From: Prorocentrum cordatum
Taxonomy: Eukaryota; Sar; Dinophyceae; Prorocentrales; Prorocentraceae
DNA length: 64,000 bases
Direction of reading: 5' to 3'
NCBI GenBank assembly: GCA_963575745.1
Contig: CAUYUJ010010424.1
Coordinates: 397,389 to 461,388 of the forward strand
Of the stretch, positions 23,801 to 33,689 are shown piece after piece. The translations under genes were made by a program, and so were the position numbers. The notes beneath the pieces are model-generated. The model searched no databases, had not been told where the DNA came from, and saw nothing but the letters and a program-made list of their open reading frames with translations. How positions within the stretch are numbered: the stretch's first letter is position 1; each line of letters starts with the position of its first letter.

Positions 23801-23885
23801 GACGATTCGGGGCTCTCTTGGATCGTCTTGGGGCCCACTTGGGGCCCTCTTGGCCCGTGTTGAGGCCCTCAAAGCTCCCATGACG
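17820..23885 (+). repeat. Large array of CTTGGGGCC-type repeat units, five or more copies of 0.8-1.4 kb
   Basis: Successive units carry the same ordered modules: (a) a segment with TTTGGGTCGACGGAAGTGGC and GAGACATAATAATGTAACAC (starting near 18574, 19950, 21231, 22340 and 23125); (b) GCATTAGGGCTTCCGCTCCG to GACGTGGATTCC, then GCTTCGCGGGGTGCACGTCC; (c) in three units, a pyrimidine tract and a conserved ~100-bp piece beginning near CCAGCGCCAGCTC; (d) long CTTGGGGGCCTCTTGGG runs; (e) an AT-richer core around GGCGAGAACGTTGAAATTGT and AAAGATTTTGGCCTC. All phases remain open over hundreds of codons (Leu-Gly-Pro-Ser-Trp-like), a consequence of the repeat. I see no convincing gene. Confidence 0.85.
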
Positions 23886-24257
23886 CGTTCGTCCGGGGCT
23901 GGGCGCGTTCGTCTGGGGCCAGGGGGGAGGTCAAATCTCCTGTTTGCGGTCCCTGCAGGGGGGGGGTTACGTTGGGTAACAGTCTCACACGCCTAGAGAC
24001 CCACAAGGGGTCGGCGGATAATTGTTCTCCTCATGGCTTCGTCCGAACCCAAAGCTCGACGTCGTGATGTTGTTTGGTGCTGGCGGCTTTTGCTCGACTT
24101 GTCGGCTCCCCGTCGCCGCTTCTGGGGGACCAGGGCGCCCTGGGACGAAGAGCCGGCCGCGGAGAAAAGAGGCCCGCAGAGGTCATGCGAGGTCTCCAGA
24201 CGTGCTGCAGAGGCCTCTGCAGGCTCAACCCACCAAGAAGGTTGACAACAAATCGAC

Positions 24258-24485
24258 CCTCCTCCTCCTCCTCCTTCTCCTCCTCCTACGTTTCTTCTCC
24301 TTCTTCTCCTCCTCCTCCTCCTCCTCCTCCTCCTCCTCCTCCTCTTCCTCCCTTTCTCCTCCTCCTCCTCCTCCTCCTCCTTCCTTTCTCCTCCTCCTTT
24401 TCCTCCTTTTCTCCTCCTCCTCCCTTTTCCTGCTTCTCCTCCGCTTTCTCCTCCTCGTTTCCCCCTTCTCCTGCTCCTCCTTTGG
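24258..24485. repeat. (CCT)n microsatellite
   Basis: CTC/CCT triplet run with TTCTCC interruptions, giving Ser/Pro/Leu frames and Glu/Arg frames on the other strand. Confidence 0.95.
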
Positions 24486-25510
24486 GCGCCGGCCCCAGAG
24501 GGCCCGTCAGGACATCGGACATCGACCTGGCCCAGGAAGTCGCAACAGTGATGGAGGGCCGACAATTTTGGGCGGAAGGCGGGGGGTTGAAGGCCGACGA
24601 GAGACCGCCGCAGGCCGTCCATGGTCGCACGAGGCTCTGGCCGTGGTTTTATGGTCAAGTTTGGCTGTATCTCGCCAATAAGAGCCGCCGCAAATCGACT
24701 CGCTTGCTTCCCGCACGTTGTCTTCGGATGCAACTCCTGAGAGGTCAAATTCTTATTTTGCCCTGGTCCGAAATCTTGCTTAATCCAGTTACATCCCTTT
24801 AAATCTGGTCTAATGCCGCTTAGTCCGCGGCCTAATTTGGCGTAGCAGCCCCGCAATGGGGCTCAATCCTTTTATCCTTCCGACGAAGACCTTCTGGTCG
24901 TTGCCTCCTAGCGTTGTCCTTCACAGCAGTTTCACAAGTCCTCGTCGAAGGGCCAGCGTGCGAAGCACGCATTTGCCGCCTGTCTCCGGGCCGCCATCCT
25001 GGGCGTGGACAGCGGCTCTCTGCTCTGGATGTCTCCACGGTGTCTCGGGTGTCGAGGGGGGCCGTGGTCGGCAGGCCACCTTCATCAGTTTAGCTGTCTC
25101 GATGCGCCCGTTTTTAAACGCAACACGTACCGTTCTTAACACGTCCTTGCCAATTCGTTGCGTGTTGGCTGAGCGTATTGGCCCACGTTTTGGCGAACGT
25201 ATCGTGTCATACCTACGTTTTCAGTCTACGTTTTGGGCTCCGTATCAGTACGCTACGTGCTGCGTGTTGCGTATCGGGGCAGCTAAGTTCCTCAGGGCCA
25301 GGGGTGGTCTGAAGCCACCTGGAGAGACCCCCGATCCTGCCCACATCCGAGGCGGGGATTCGTCCATGGCCACCGCCAGGGGGATCGATCTTCGAGGACC
25401 TCGGCAGGAAGTGGATGTTCATGTGTTTGGATCCCCTGGGGCCCGAATACATCCCCATCCACCGCCCGCCGGGGTCCCAGGACGTCGGTTCCCCAGACGG
25501 CGGATATGGA
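24486..25510. other. Intergenic sequence, no recognised gene
   Basis: A forward frame from the CCT repeat to about 24802 (VATVMEGRQFWAEGGGL) looks less biased than its neighbours, but no domain is recognised and its upstream part is pure repeat. The stretch 24700-25290 has lower GC and several AACGT-containing near-repeats. Confidence 0.35.
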
Positions 25511-25696
25511 CCCAGACATGCGACGTCCAAATTTTTTCAGGACGGGGTCCCTGGAAGTCTCGACCCGTTCCCCGGGACCGGTTTTTCATCCTGGGTCGTT
25601 TTTGTTGACGCTCCCGAGGTCCGGCGAGGGCCCCCCGAGGCCGAAAATGGCCGAAAACCTCCCGTCCTGTTTTTTTGCGACTCGATCATGTCTGGG
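25511..25696. mobile_element. MITE-like element, CCCAGACATG family, copy 2
   Basis: 186 bp with perfect 10-bp termini CCCAGACATG / CATGTCTGGG, in inverted orientation relative to copies 1 and 3. Shared interior includes GACCCGTTCCCCGGGACCGG and GGCCCCCCGAGGCCGAAAAT. The flanks GGATA-like on the left and GGATA on the right may be a target duplication, but this is not clean. Confidence 0.7.
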
Positions 25697-25984
25697 GATA
25701 GATTCCCGACTAGCCATTTTGAATCGGACTCGCCGTCGGCGTCGCCGTGGACGGTGTCCCTTTAAAAGTAAAAGGCAGAAGGCCGCCTGGCCAGCAGCGG
25801 CCGCCAGGCGCCAGCAGCGGGCGCCTGGCGGCCACGTCTGCTGCCGCGCGCTGGGCCCTCGTTTTGTTCGTACCCGCTTCGGGCGTGCCGAGAAGCGCCT
25901 GGATGCGGATCTCGGGCGCACGCAAACATAGATTAACCTCTAGAAGTCTTTAGTTCTGACCCCCCCCGTGGAGATCTCTGCGGT

Positions 25985-26112
25985 GAATAAACTGGCCCTC
26001 CCTCCTCCCTCCCTCCTCCTCCTTGTCCTCCTCCTCCTTGTCCTCCTTCTCCTCCTCCTCCTCCTCCTCCTCCTCCTCCTCCTCCTCCTCCTCCTCCTCC
26101 TCCTCTTGCTAG
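25985..26112. repeat. (CTC)n microsatellite
   Basis: CTC/CCT triplet array with TTGTCC interruptions. Confidence 0.95.
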
Positions 26113-26759
26113 GGTCACGAAGCTTTCTTGCAAGCACTGGCGAGGCATAACTTAATGACACCCTCGTTAAGGAGGCGTGGATTAGCGACGGGTCCCGTTT
26201 CCATGGGGAATCGCGGATTTCCGCCGCCGGACGAGGCGGCACCGGCCGCATCTTGGGGAGGGCACCTCCCCCGATCCATGGATTTGGCGACCGCGCGCCA
26301 AATCCATGGATCGCCAATCCATGTTTGCGCGGCCCCGGGGAGCAGGGACCTTGAGATTCGACGTCGCGAGAAAAACGCAACACCGAGAGAAAAAACACGA
26401 CAGCAGCCCCGTATAGACCCCGTCCTCCTGCGGCATGTGGCGAGCCGGGTCGAGCTGCGACGGCCCCGAGGCCGCCCCGAGGCGGCATCTTTCCGCGGCA
26501 TCTCTCCGAGGCGCATCGATCTGGGAGAGCCCCTGGGGCTAGAGAGAATTCGCGGCGAGAGCGCCCGGCGGGAAAAGATGCAACGCCCACACCCCGCAGA
26601 CACCCGACGTCACGAGTTTTGCTGCTGACGTGGGCCCCCCCGCGGTCTGGACCCATTCTCCCCGGGACCGGCCTCTCATCCCTGGCCCCTTTTTCGACGG
26701 CTCCGAGGGCCTGTGTGGTGCCCCCATGCAGGGGCCGAGCACGGCGAGGAACCGCCCGC

Positions 26760-26860
26760 CTCCTGCTGCTGCTCCTCCTCCTCCTCCTCCTCCTGCTGCT
26801 CCTGCTGCTGCTGCTCCTCCTCCTCCTCCTCCTCCTCCTCCTCCTCCTGCTGCCTTTTCT
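26760..26860. repeat. (CTC/CTG)n microsatellite
   Basis: CTCCTC and CTGCTG triplets directly 5' of the exon-like stretch at 26882. Diverged CCCAGACATG-family sequence (ACCCATTCTCCCCGGGACCG) lies just upstream at about 26650-26705. Confidence 0.9.
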
Positions 26861-26881
26861 TCGTGGGTGTCTGGATCTCAG

Positions 26882-27053
26882 GGGAGTGCCCTGCGCCTGG
26901 CCATATCCGAGGGTGGCCCGCCGAGCGCGGCTGGAGAAGCCGGAGCACGCGGACGCGAAGCGCTTCGCCTCGCTGCTGCCCTCGCCGTCGGTGCTGTCCG
27001 CGCCGGCCGACGACCGGCGGGCCTGCGTGCTGCTGTGCGACGCGGTGGTCGGG
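26882..27053 (+). CDS. Putative isolated exon, unrecognised
   Basis: Follows a pyrimidine-rich tract ending GGATCTCAG (acceptor-like) and ends before GGTCAGCG (donor-like). The frame reads VARRARLEKPEHADAKRFAS, then a Pro/Ser linker, then DDRRACVLLCDAVVG. It has third-position GC bias and lacks the repeat character of its surroundings. The CVLLCDAVVG end faintly recalls the LLCxVALG strand of PARP catalytic domains, but the rest does not support that. Neither neighbouring exon was found, so function is unknown and the call is tentative. Confidence 0.3.
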
Positions 27054-27600
27054 GTCAGCGTCAGCGCGGGCCCCAAGGATAGACACCACCACCACGTCGA
27101 TTCCACCACCACGTCGATTCCTCCTCCCTCCACTGCGCTCGCCTTCCTCGCCTCCTTCCTGGGGGAGGGAGAGGGGGAGGGAGCTGGTGGTGGTGGTGTA
27201 TATGTTTGGGCCCCGCAGTTGGGGGGGGGGAAGGCTCAGGAGACGCCCGCGCAAGTGAAGATGATCCGGCCGCCGAAGCTCGGGGCTCGGGACCCCGGGT
27301 CAATCGGGGGCGGCAAAGAGGGGGGTGATGACTAGGGGGGGTGGATGTCATGGCAGGAGCCATGATATTTCCTCAGATTTTGTGGCGCCTCTTCTTATTC
27401 CATTGCGTCCCTGGCCCCCCCGCTGGGCCGCGCACATGCCGCCGGTCATGATTTGCACCCCCCCCTCTTGGACACCCCCCTCTTGGCCGCTCCCGAGTCA
27501 AGGGAACCGGTTATCAAGGGACAAAAAAGCCACCCAGACCCGATAAGTGGCGTTCACTACACGGCCCTGGGCGTTTACTGGGGCACCCCTGCCCTGTTCG
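27054..27600. other. GC-rich sequence, no supported gene
   Basis: Contains two CACCACCACGTCGATTCC repeats near 27085-27120 and G-rich tracts. No recognised gene. Confidence 0.4.
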
Positions 27601-27602
27601 AC

Positions 27603-27782
27603 TCCTTCTGTGCGTTTACTGAACGGCTTCGCGTGTCGGGGCGATTGCTATGGGGGTGGATGGTCTGCCCTCAGCTTAGAGTGAGTGGGCCCTTCTGTGT
27701 GTGCGTTTACGGAACGGCTTCGCGTGTCGGGGCGATTACTATGAGGGTGGATGTTCTGCCCTCAGCTTAGAGTGAGTGGGCC
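27603..27782. repeat. Direct duplication of an ~88-bp unit
   Basis: Two adjacent copies with CTTCGCGTGTCGGGGCGATT and CTGCCCTCAGCTTAGAGTGA, differing by a few substitutions and a short TGTG insertion. They directly precede the MITE-like copy at 27799. Confidence 0.85.
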
Positions 27783-27798
27783 CCGAAGCCCAAAACAA

Positions 27799-27978
27799 CC
27801 CAGAAGTGATCGCGTCGACAACAAAAATCAGGACGGAAGGTTTTCGGCCATTTCGCCGGGCCTCGGGATCGTCAAAACATTACCCAGGATGAAATCACAG
27901 TCCTGGGTAACGGGTCGAGGCTTCCAGGGACCCCGTCCTGAACAAAATCAGGACGTCGCATGTCTGGGAGCATGACCT
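27799..27978. mobile_element. MITE-like element, CCCAGACATG family, copy 3
   Basis: 180 bp. The left terminus is degenerate (CCCAGAAGTG), the right is intact (CATGTCTGGG). It is colinear with copy 1 over AAATCAGGACGGAAGG, GGGCCTCGGGATCGTCAAAA and GTCCTGAACAAAATCAGGAC. Confidence 0.65.
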
Positions 27979-28419
27979 GGAATTGCTAAACCAGGTCTGC
28001 CGTGTAGCTGGTGCTGCCTCGGGTGGCGACGGCTCTGGTTCTCGGCATGGCGAGGATGGGGTGTTCACGGTTCGGTTCGGTTGCGCCGCAGTCGGTTGCA
28101 TGCGGTCGGTTCGGTTCGAGGCTCGAGCTATTCTGACGTGTTCGTCGGTCCGCGGCGGCTTTCAGCCTCGGGGTGCCCCCCGACGGCCGCGCCTCGCCGC
28201 GGGCCCTCCAGGGGGTGCTCGGATCGTCCCTACTGGGCAGCCGGGGAGCCGAGGCATGGCCCGAGACGTCATAGCGGGGGATGGGGGCCGAGTGGGGATT
28301 CTTCGGCCCCCTACCGCCCACTGTGGTCGCCAGTGGGGGCCCGAGAGCCCCACCCCACCCCGCCCGGGAGCGTGCGGCTTCGCTGTCAGGGTCTTATCGC
28401 CGGTGTGCAGTCCACGCGC

Positions 28420-28572
28420 CTACGAAGGACGCGCGCCTTCATCCAGGGTGCCCTCGTGTCCTTGCCTCTGCGGCCCCGTCCTTTGCCGTTTTTGCTGGTC
28501 GCTCGCCAGCCAACAAACAAAAATCCCAGCTGCGGCCTTCAAGGCTCTTGCGTATTTGCCACCCGTCCTTAC
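28420..28572 (+). repeat. Dispersed repeat family B, copy 3
   Basis: Closely parallels 4148-4290: CGCGCCTTCATCCAGGGTG, TGTCCTTGCCTCTGCGGCCC and GCCTTCAAGGCTCTTGCGTA. It is directly followed by the palindromic element at 28573. Confidence 0.65.
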
Positions 28573-28695
28573 CAATGTCATTTTGTGGTTAGCAAATGAT
28601 GCCGCCCCCCCCCGGGGCTGATGAACGGACCCCGCGGGGCGCGATTTTTGTAATGACGCGCCCCCCACGGATTCGTTAACCACAAGCTGACATTG
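28573..28695. mobile_element. Palindromic element with ~25-bp inverted ends
   Basis: Left arm CAATGTCATTTTGTGGTTAG pairs with the reverse complement of TTAACCACAAGCTGACATTG at the right end. The interior holds GC-rich complementary tracts around ACCCCGCGGGGCGCG. The 123-bp length and absence of coding sequence fit a MITE or fold-back element. No target duplication is obvious. Confidence 0.55.
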
Positions 28696-28810
28696 CAAGT
28701 TTTGATTGTGTCCGGGGCCTATCGCCGGGCTATCGCCGATCCCAGGTCCGTGCTTCGCCCCCTGGGCCGGTCCCGCCCCCCCCAACGTGGCCCCCCTCCC
28801 CCTCTCCCCG

Positions 28811-28914
28811 CAGGTGGGGCCCGCGGCCTGCGGGAGGCGGCCGGAGCTGTTCCGGCTGCTGGCCGAGGAGCCATCCGCGAAGGCCCGCGCCTCGCCATGA
28901 TCGGGGTCCCGCAA
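28811..28914 (+). CDS. Putative small exon, unrecognised
   Basis: Lies between CTCTCCCCGCAG (acceptor-like) and CCCGCAAGGTGTGTGTG (AG/GT donor-like). The open phase reads AAGRGAIREGPRLAMIGVPQ-like sequence. No family is recognised. The call rests on splice-like borders only. Confidence 0.25.
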
Positions 28915-29670
28915 GGTGTGTGTGTGTGTGTGTGTGCCCCAGGCCGGAAACTGGAACAGGTTACATGACCAGTGGCGGGCCGTTTTTCAATCCTGCGACT
29001 TTTCGAGGGTCGGGGACGACGTCGGGGTGGACTGGTGTATGCTTTTTTCCCCGTTTTCCCGGGGAAACAGCGAAAAGTGTATACACCAGGATCCCGTATA
29101 CACCAGGATCCGTTTTTCAGTGCGAATTTCAATGTGGGGCCAGAAAAAGCGTCGATGTGTAGAGTTCGGCTCATTACCAGGGTGTGTATGTGTGAGTTCG
29201 ATCGTTGTTTTATTGCACCGAACCGCCCAAAGCAGGTGCCTCCCAGCCGCAGGCAGCTCGCCATGGCTGCCGATCGGTGGGGCATGCAGGGGGCATCTGT
29301 TTGCGGCACTTCGGTGCAAACTCGAGCAGTGGCGCAGCGTCCTGGCTAGCCTATCGGCCCACCAAATAATGTTATGCTTTTGTGAGTTGCACTAAATGTT
29401 CTTAGAACATTTCTGGCTGATATTGTTTTGTTGAAGCGCATTGTTTTGTTTTAAGAACATTGCCTTTGCTCTTAGAACACTTGCTGTTCTAAGAGCATGT
29501 CGGGGTAGCCCTATGGGAATGCCGGGTCGGTCGGTCCCCATTCAAGCCTGAGGGGAACGGGTCCGCAGGCCTTCGCCGTTGTCGGGTTGCCGGGGGCCCT
29601 CAGCGGGCCCCAGGACAGCCGAGAAACGAGGCGGGATGAGGAGCCGCTCGCGGGGAGAGACGCCCTCTAG

Positions 29671-29838
29671 GTATAAATCGGGCCTGTCCCTCTAAAGGGG
29701 GAATATCCAAAACCAGTCCAGAAATAATCCGGGGACGATCTTCAAAAAAACCATGTTTTGAATTTGTTTGGTGCATGTTTGGGGTATTGTTGATTTTTTG
29801 CCCCAAATCCCCCTGTATGGGGGACATGCCCGACCTAA
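29671..29838. mobile_element. MITE, TTAAGTCGGGC family, copy with target duplication
   Basis: About 168 bp. The left terminus TAAATCGGGCCTGTCCCTCT pairs with the right terminus GGGGGACATGCCCGACCTAA. The AT-rich interior (GAATTTGTTTGGTGCATGTT, GATTTTTTGCCCCAAATCCC) matches 54554-54711. CTCTAG flanks both sides (29665-29670 and 29839-29844) as a probable target duplication. It has no coding capacity. Confidence 0.75.
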
Positions 29839-30156
29839 CTCTAGATCCAGGGGCCCCTGTCCCTTGGGGCCCGCTTCTCAGCTTCGTGCCAAGAGGCCGC
29901 CTGAATGGATTGGCCACGCGCAGAAGGGGGGGGTAGGGCGAGGTGGGAAGGCTTCTTGGAAGCACCCCTGCTTCGCATAAGGCGCTGGCCTTCTCTATAT
30001 AGACGTGAGGCCGGGGCCCTCCAAGAAGCAGGGTGCTTCTGAGAAGCCTGCCCCCCTACCCCTTACCCCCCTCGGCGCGCCGCCAGATGGGGCCAGATGG
30101 GGTCGATGGCTTTCGCCGCGCCGCCGGTGTATCTCGAAGCAGAGCAGCTGTGAGCA

Positions 30157-30300
30157 GAACTCCTCGGAGTTCCGCGCGGGACTGTTCGCGGATGTCGGCG
30201 CAAGGGCCCCCCCTGGCGGCGCCTCCAGAGCCGCTTCGCTCGCTGGGGGGGACGTCCAGCGCCGAGCCAAGACGTCTGCGCAGGCCTCCGAAGGTTTGCG
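30157..30300. repeat. Cloverleaf-like hairpin element, copy 1 (degenerate)
   Basis: Outer arms around GCGCGGGACTGTTCGCGGAT and the reverse complement of CGCCGAGCCAAGACGTCTGC enclose CCCCTGGCGGCGCCTCCAG. The inner GGCGGCGCCTCCAG and the arm CGGCGCTGGACGTCC match the better copy at 48601-48765. Confidence 0.5.
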
Positions 30301-30929
30301 CTTGCGGCCGGACCGAGGCGTAAGATCGAGCTCGTCGTTTCAGGAAGAGTGCACGACTGCTCTTCGTGCTTGTTGGCTGCTCTGGTGCATCCGGGGGAGC
30401 TTCCCCTCGAACGTGCTTCATTCTGGCTGGCGGAGGGTCTCCTGTTCTCGAGGGATGTTCTCCTGGCCCAGGCCCGGCCGTGTGCAGATCTCTTCTTCTG
30501 AGATGGGGTCGGTGGGTTCCGCGCGTCGCCGGTGCATCGGCGGTGCAGCGCGCACCGGAGCCCGACTTTCTCCGTCCCGACCTCGCCGAGCGCATCGCCG
30601 ATGCGTCGGCGACGCGGCGCGAAGACGTCGGGCCCCATCTTGATTTCGGCCCGACTTCGGGGCGGCTTCCACGGAGGGGCCCTTCGACGCTCGTGCTGGA
30701 CGTTAGTACTGGCCACTTCAGGCCGCCTGGGGCTTCGACACAACACCGCTTGCCGCGTCTGCTTGCCATGGCACTCTCCTGGTCCTGAGTTCCTCCCCCC
30801 CTCCTCGACCCTGTTTGCACACACAGGCGGGGTTCCTTTGCAGCGTTTCCTCTGCGTCCGGGCCGATACTGACGAAGCGAGCGGACCTTCGGGCGATTTC
30901 CTTGTGGGCAAAATCGGAGGGGCCCTTCG

Positions 30930-31093
30930 ACGCCGCCATCCTGGACCCTCCCAAGAGCAGCGCCGTGATGGAGGTGGTCTACGGCCGGCGCTTCCTGGCG
31001 CGGCTGGCGGAGCACCTCCTTCCCAACGCGGTGGTGTCCTGCTACGCGCCCGACTGGCCCCCGTGGAACCCAGAGGAGGGCAGCCGCCGCAAG
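30930..31093 (+). CDS. Putative isolated exon with ILDPPK motif
   Basis: The frame reads FDAAILDPPKSSAVMEVVYG, then RFLARLAEHLLPNAVVSCYA and PDWPPWNPEEGSRRK, and stops at AAGGTCAGG (AG/GT donor-like). Upstream sequence ends ATCGGAG (acceptor-like). ILDPPK resembles the DPP-type catalytic loop of some nucleic-acid methyltransferases (for example, FDVVILDPP in RNA methyltransferases), but this alone is not enough to assign function. It is a non-repetitive, coding-like island. A second possible exon follows near 31378-31440. Confidence 0.4.
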
Positions 31094-32598
31094 GTCAGGC
31101 CTCCAGAGTCCAGGACAGCAAGTCGGGGAACGGACGCCCCTGCCTGCAAAGTCAGATTTTGTCGTCCAGTGTATGCTTCTCTGCCGCCCTGCAGGCTTCG
31201 TGTCGCTGTCTGGGTCTATGGTAGGTTTTGCAGGCTAGGGTGTGCGTCCGAGTTTGCGTATTCCAGGAATGTTGCAGTACAGTTTGTTTTTCGCGCCGCT
31301 GTCTGCGAAACAATGGTTTCGAGGGATGTTGGATGTCTGGGTCCAGGTTGTCTGGGGTTTTACGGAGCCTGGGCAAGGTCATGAAGGCCGCGGCGCTGGC
31401 CGCGGCGGCACGGAAGCCGCTGCCAGAGGTGGGGGCGCAGGTGCGGGGCCCTCAAACCCAGACCCCTTCGGGTCGTGAACAGTAATCGTGATGGGTGGTG
31501 TTTTCATATGTTCGGCCTCAGAGGTCCCTTACCGGGCTCTGGTCAGAAGGGCAATTATCGAGTTGGGTGGAGGGGGCTTGGAGAAATGAGCAAAGCATCC
31601 GTATGATTCACGTACTTCCGCAATCATACGTACTTCCATTGGCCATCGCATCCTCCAAACCCTCTTGATATTGAATGGCCTGCCGAGTATGCTGGTGCTT
31701 CTGCTGGAAACAACGTTCCCGCTCATCGCACTCACGCGTCTCTCTTCCATCTTCAGCAGCTCCTCCTGAAGAACCCTGCTCTGCGCATCACGGGCTGAGG
31801 CAGTATAGTCTGGCATTACCTACTGGGTCCGATCGGCAACGATGCTGCACCGCTGGTGCCGACGATTCATGCGGAAGTCGTGATGCAACCCATGAACAAC
31901 GGAAGCGGATCAATGCAGCAGTGATTCCGTATCACGAAAGGGGCACAATACGGAAGTCATTGTTACTTCCGCACAAGGAGCGGAACGCAAAAAGGAAGTT
32001 GCCGCGGTCACGCAAACTGTTAAAATTTGTATCAGCACGAGGGGAATTCACGAGGGAATTTCGCATCAGCAGGGGATCGCAATACAAAACCCGATGCGGA
32101 ATTCACTATTCACTGGGCAATTGCGGCACCCCCCCAGCGTTGCTCATGCCCTTGATCCATCCCCAGTGCTCGTCGCGTCGCGTCAACGCCCGGGATGGTC
32201 CAAGATGGCTCCGAGAAGGCGCAGAACACAGACAGGAGTGCTCTCGGACGGCCTCACCGAAGGCCTCGACAGGGCTCCAAGTGGGCCCCATGAGGACCAC
32301 GAAGTAGGCTGCAGGTTGCAACCCGCTTCTTAGGATGCTTGCGCGGCGTGGGATTGGCGGCCCATGCGCTGCGGCGGCAACACGTTTCCGTTTCTCTAGA
32401 CGCAGGTGGCCGAAGGTATCGTCCATTGCATCCGAATGTTTTTGCTCATGCCCTGTATCCTCCCAACCCCTTCTTCCCAACATGATCATTGCCTTTCTCA
32501 TCATCTGGGACCGTAAAAAACGCCTCGGGATGAAAAGCTAGTCCCGGAGAACAACCATGACGTCGGGATGAAAAGCTAGGGGCCCACGTCACGAAACA
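31094..32598. other. Mostly unique, lower-GC sequence; repeated ACTTCCG/CGGAAGT heptamers
   Basis: No gene recognised. Between about 31608 and 31990 the heptamer ACTTCCG or its complement occurs at least five times, in both orientations (ACGTACTTCCGCAATCATAC, GCGGAAGTCGTGATG, TACTTCCGCACAAGG). It lies in AT-richer context unlike the flanks. Confidence 0.45.
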
Positions 32599-33010
32599 AC
32601 CATGACGTCGGGGGTCTGGGGAAGAGGAAGAGTCGGCGGCGCGCACAAGGGAGCAGCGCGAGAGGGGGGGTACCTTCTGAGGAGACGCGGGGCCCCTTCT
32701 GGTCAGCAACCTTGGCTGAGCGTGTGCAGCTCTGCTGCCCTCCTCCCCTCGCGCGGCCGATCTCGCCCTCGTCCCTTCCTCTTGCACGCCGGACAAGTCG
32801 CCCTTCGGTTGCCCCGATTGGCCCCGCGCTGGTGCGGACTGCCTCTGCCTCGCCGCCGACGGAAGTGTCGGGTGTCTGGGGAGGAAAAGGAAACGTCGGC
32901 GGCGCGCAAAAGGGAGTAGCGCGAGGGGGGGGGCCTTCTAAGGAGACGCGGGGCCCCCCATGGCTCATGGTCAGGAGCACTGGCTGAGCGTGTGTCGCTC
33001 TGTTGGTCCT
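32599..33010. repeat. Imperfect direct duplication, ~150-bp unit about 265 bp apart
   Basis: GTCTGGGGAAGAGGAAGAGT, CGGCGGCGCGCACAAGGGAG and GAGACGCGGGGCCCC at 32609-32740 recur as GTGTCTGGGGAGGAAAAGGA and onward at 32869-33010. Confidence 0.75.
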
Positions 33011-33163
33011 GGCCCACCGCGCTGCGGCGCGGCTCGCTATCCGCTTCCCGGCCCCCCAGCGCCAACGGCCCCGAGCTGTTCCGAGCCCCCCGCCCCGCGG
33101 AGCGGTGGGGCACGCTAAAATTCCCCGTTCGGGGGGCACGGCGTGTCGCCGGGCCGCCAGAGC

Positions 33164-33500
33164 GACCACGCTGAGCAAAAGTTCCCGGCCGTATGCAGGT
33201 GCCTTCTTGGAAGGGCCGGGGGGCTTCCAAGAAGGATTCTTAGAAGCTTTTTGCTGTCTACAGGAAGCCCCCCTGGCCGTCTCAGAAGGCCCCTTCCCCC
33301 CTCGCAACACTACCATGTGCGCGCCGAAGCGACAACGCTGAGCAAAAGCTCCCGACCGCAGGTGCCTTCTTGGAAGGGCCGGGGGGCTTCCAAGAAGGAT
33401 TCTTGGAGGCATCCGGGCTTTTCCCTCTGCCGCCTACAGGAAGCTCCCCCGGCCTTCTCAGGAGGCCCCCCCCACTCGCGCCACTCCCATGTGCGCGCCG
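33164..33500. repeat. Tandem duplication of an ~165-bp unit with CTTCTTGGAAG hairpins
   Basis: Two units, each with ACGCTGAGCAAAAGCTCCC, GGTGCCTTCTTGGAAGGGCC, GGCTTCCAAGAAGGATTCTT and a CCATGTGCGCGCCG end. Internal CCTTCTTGG...CCAAGAAGG forms a hairpin and resembles the element at 62023-62193. Confidence 0.75.
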
Positions 33501-33689
33501 CCCCTCCCCCAAAAATGATACCGCTGCTCTGCCTTCGTTTCGGCCTTTTTGAGAAGTCCCTCGTCGCCACGCCTGCTTCGAAATTATGTCGGGAGGCGCA
33601 CAGGGAGAGGACCGGGGAGTAGCAGTAGGGGTACCCGGCGACCCCCCCACTCCCTAAACGGGACCCCTCTTCCGGATCCTTGACCCCAG

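Noticed and set aside
26882-27053. PARP catalytic-domain assignment
   Set aside because: Only one short strand (VLLCDAVVG) resembles the family; the NAD-binding and catalytic residues are not visible.
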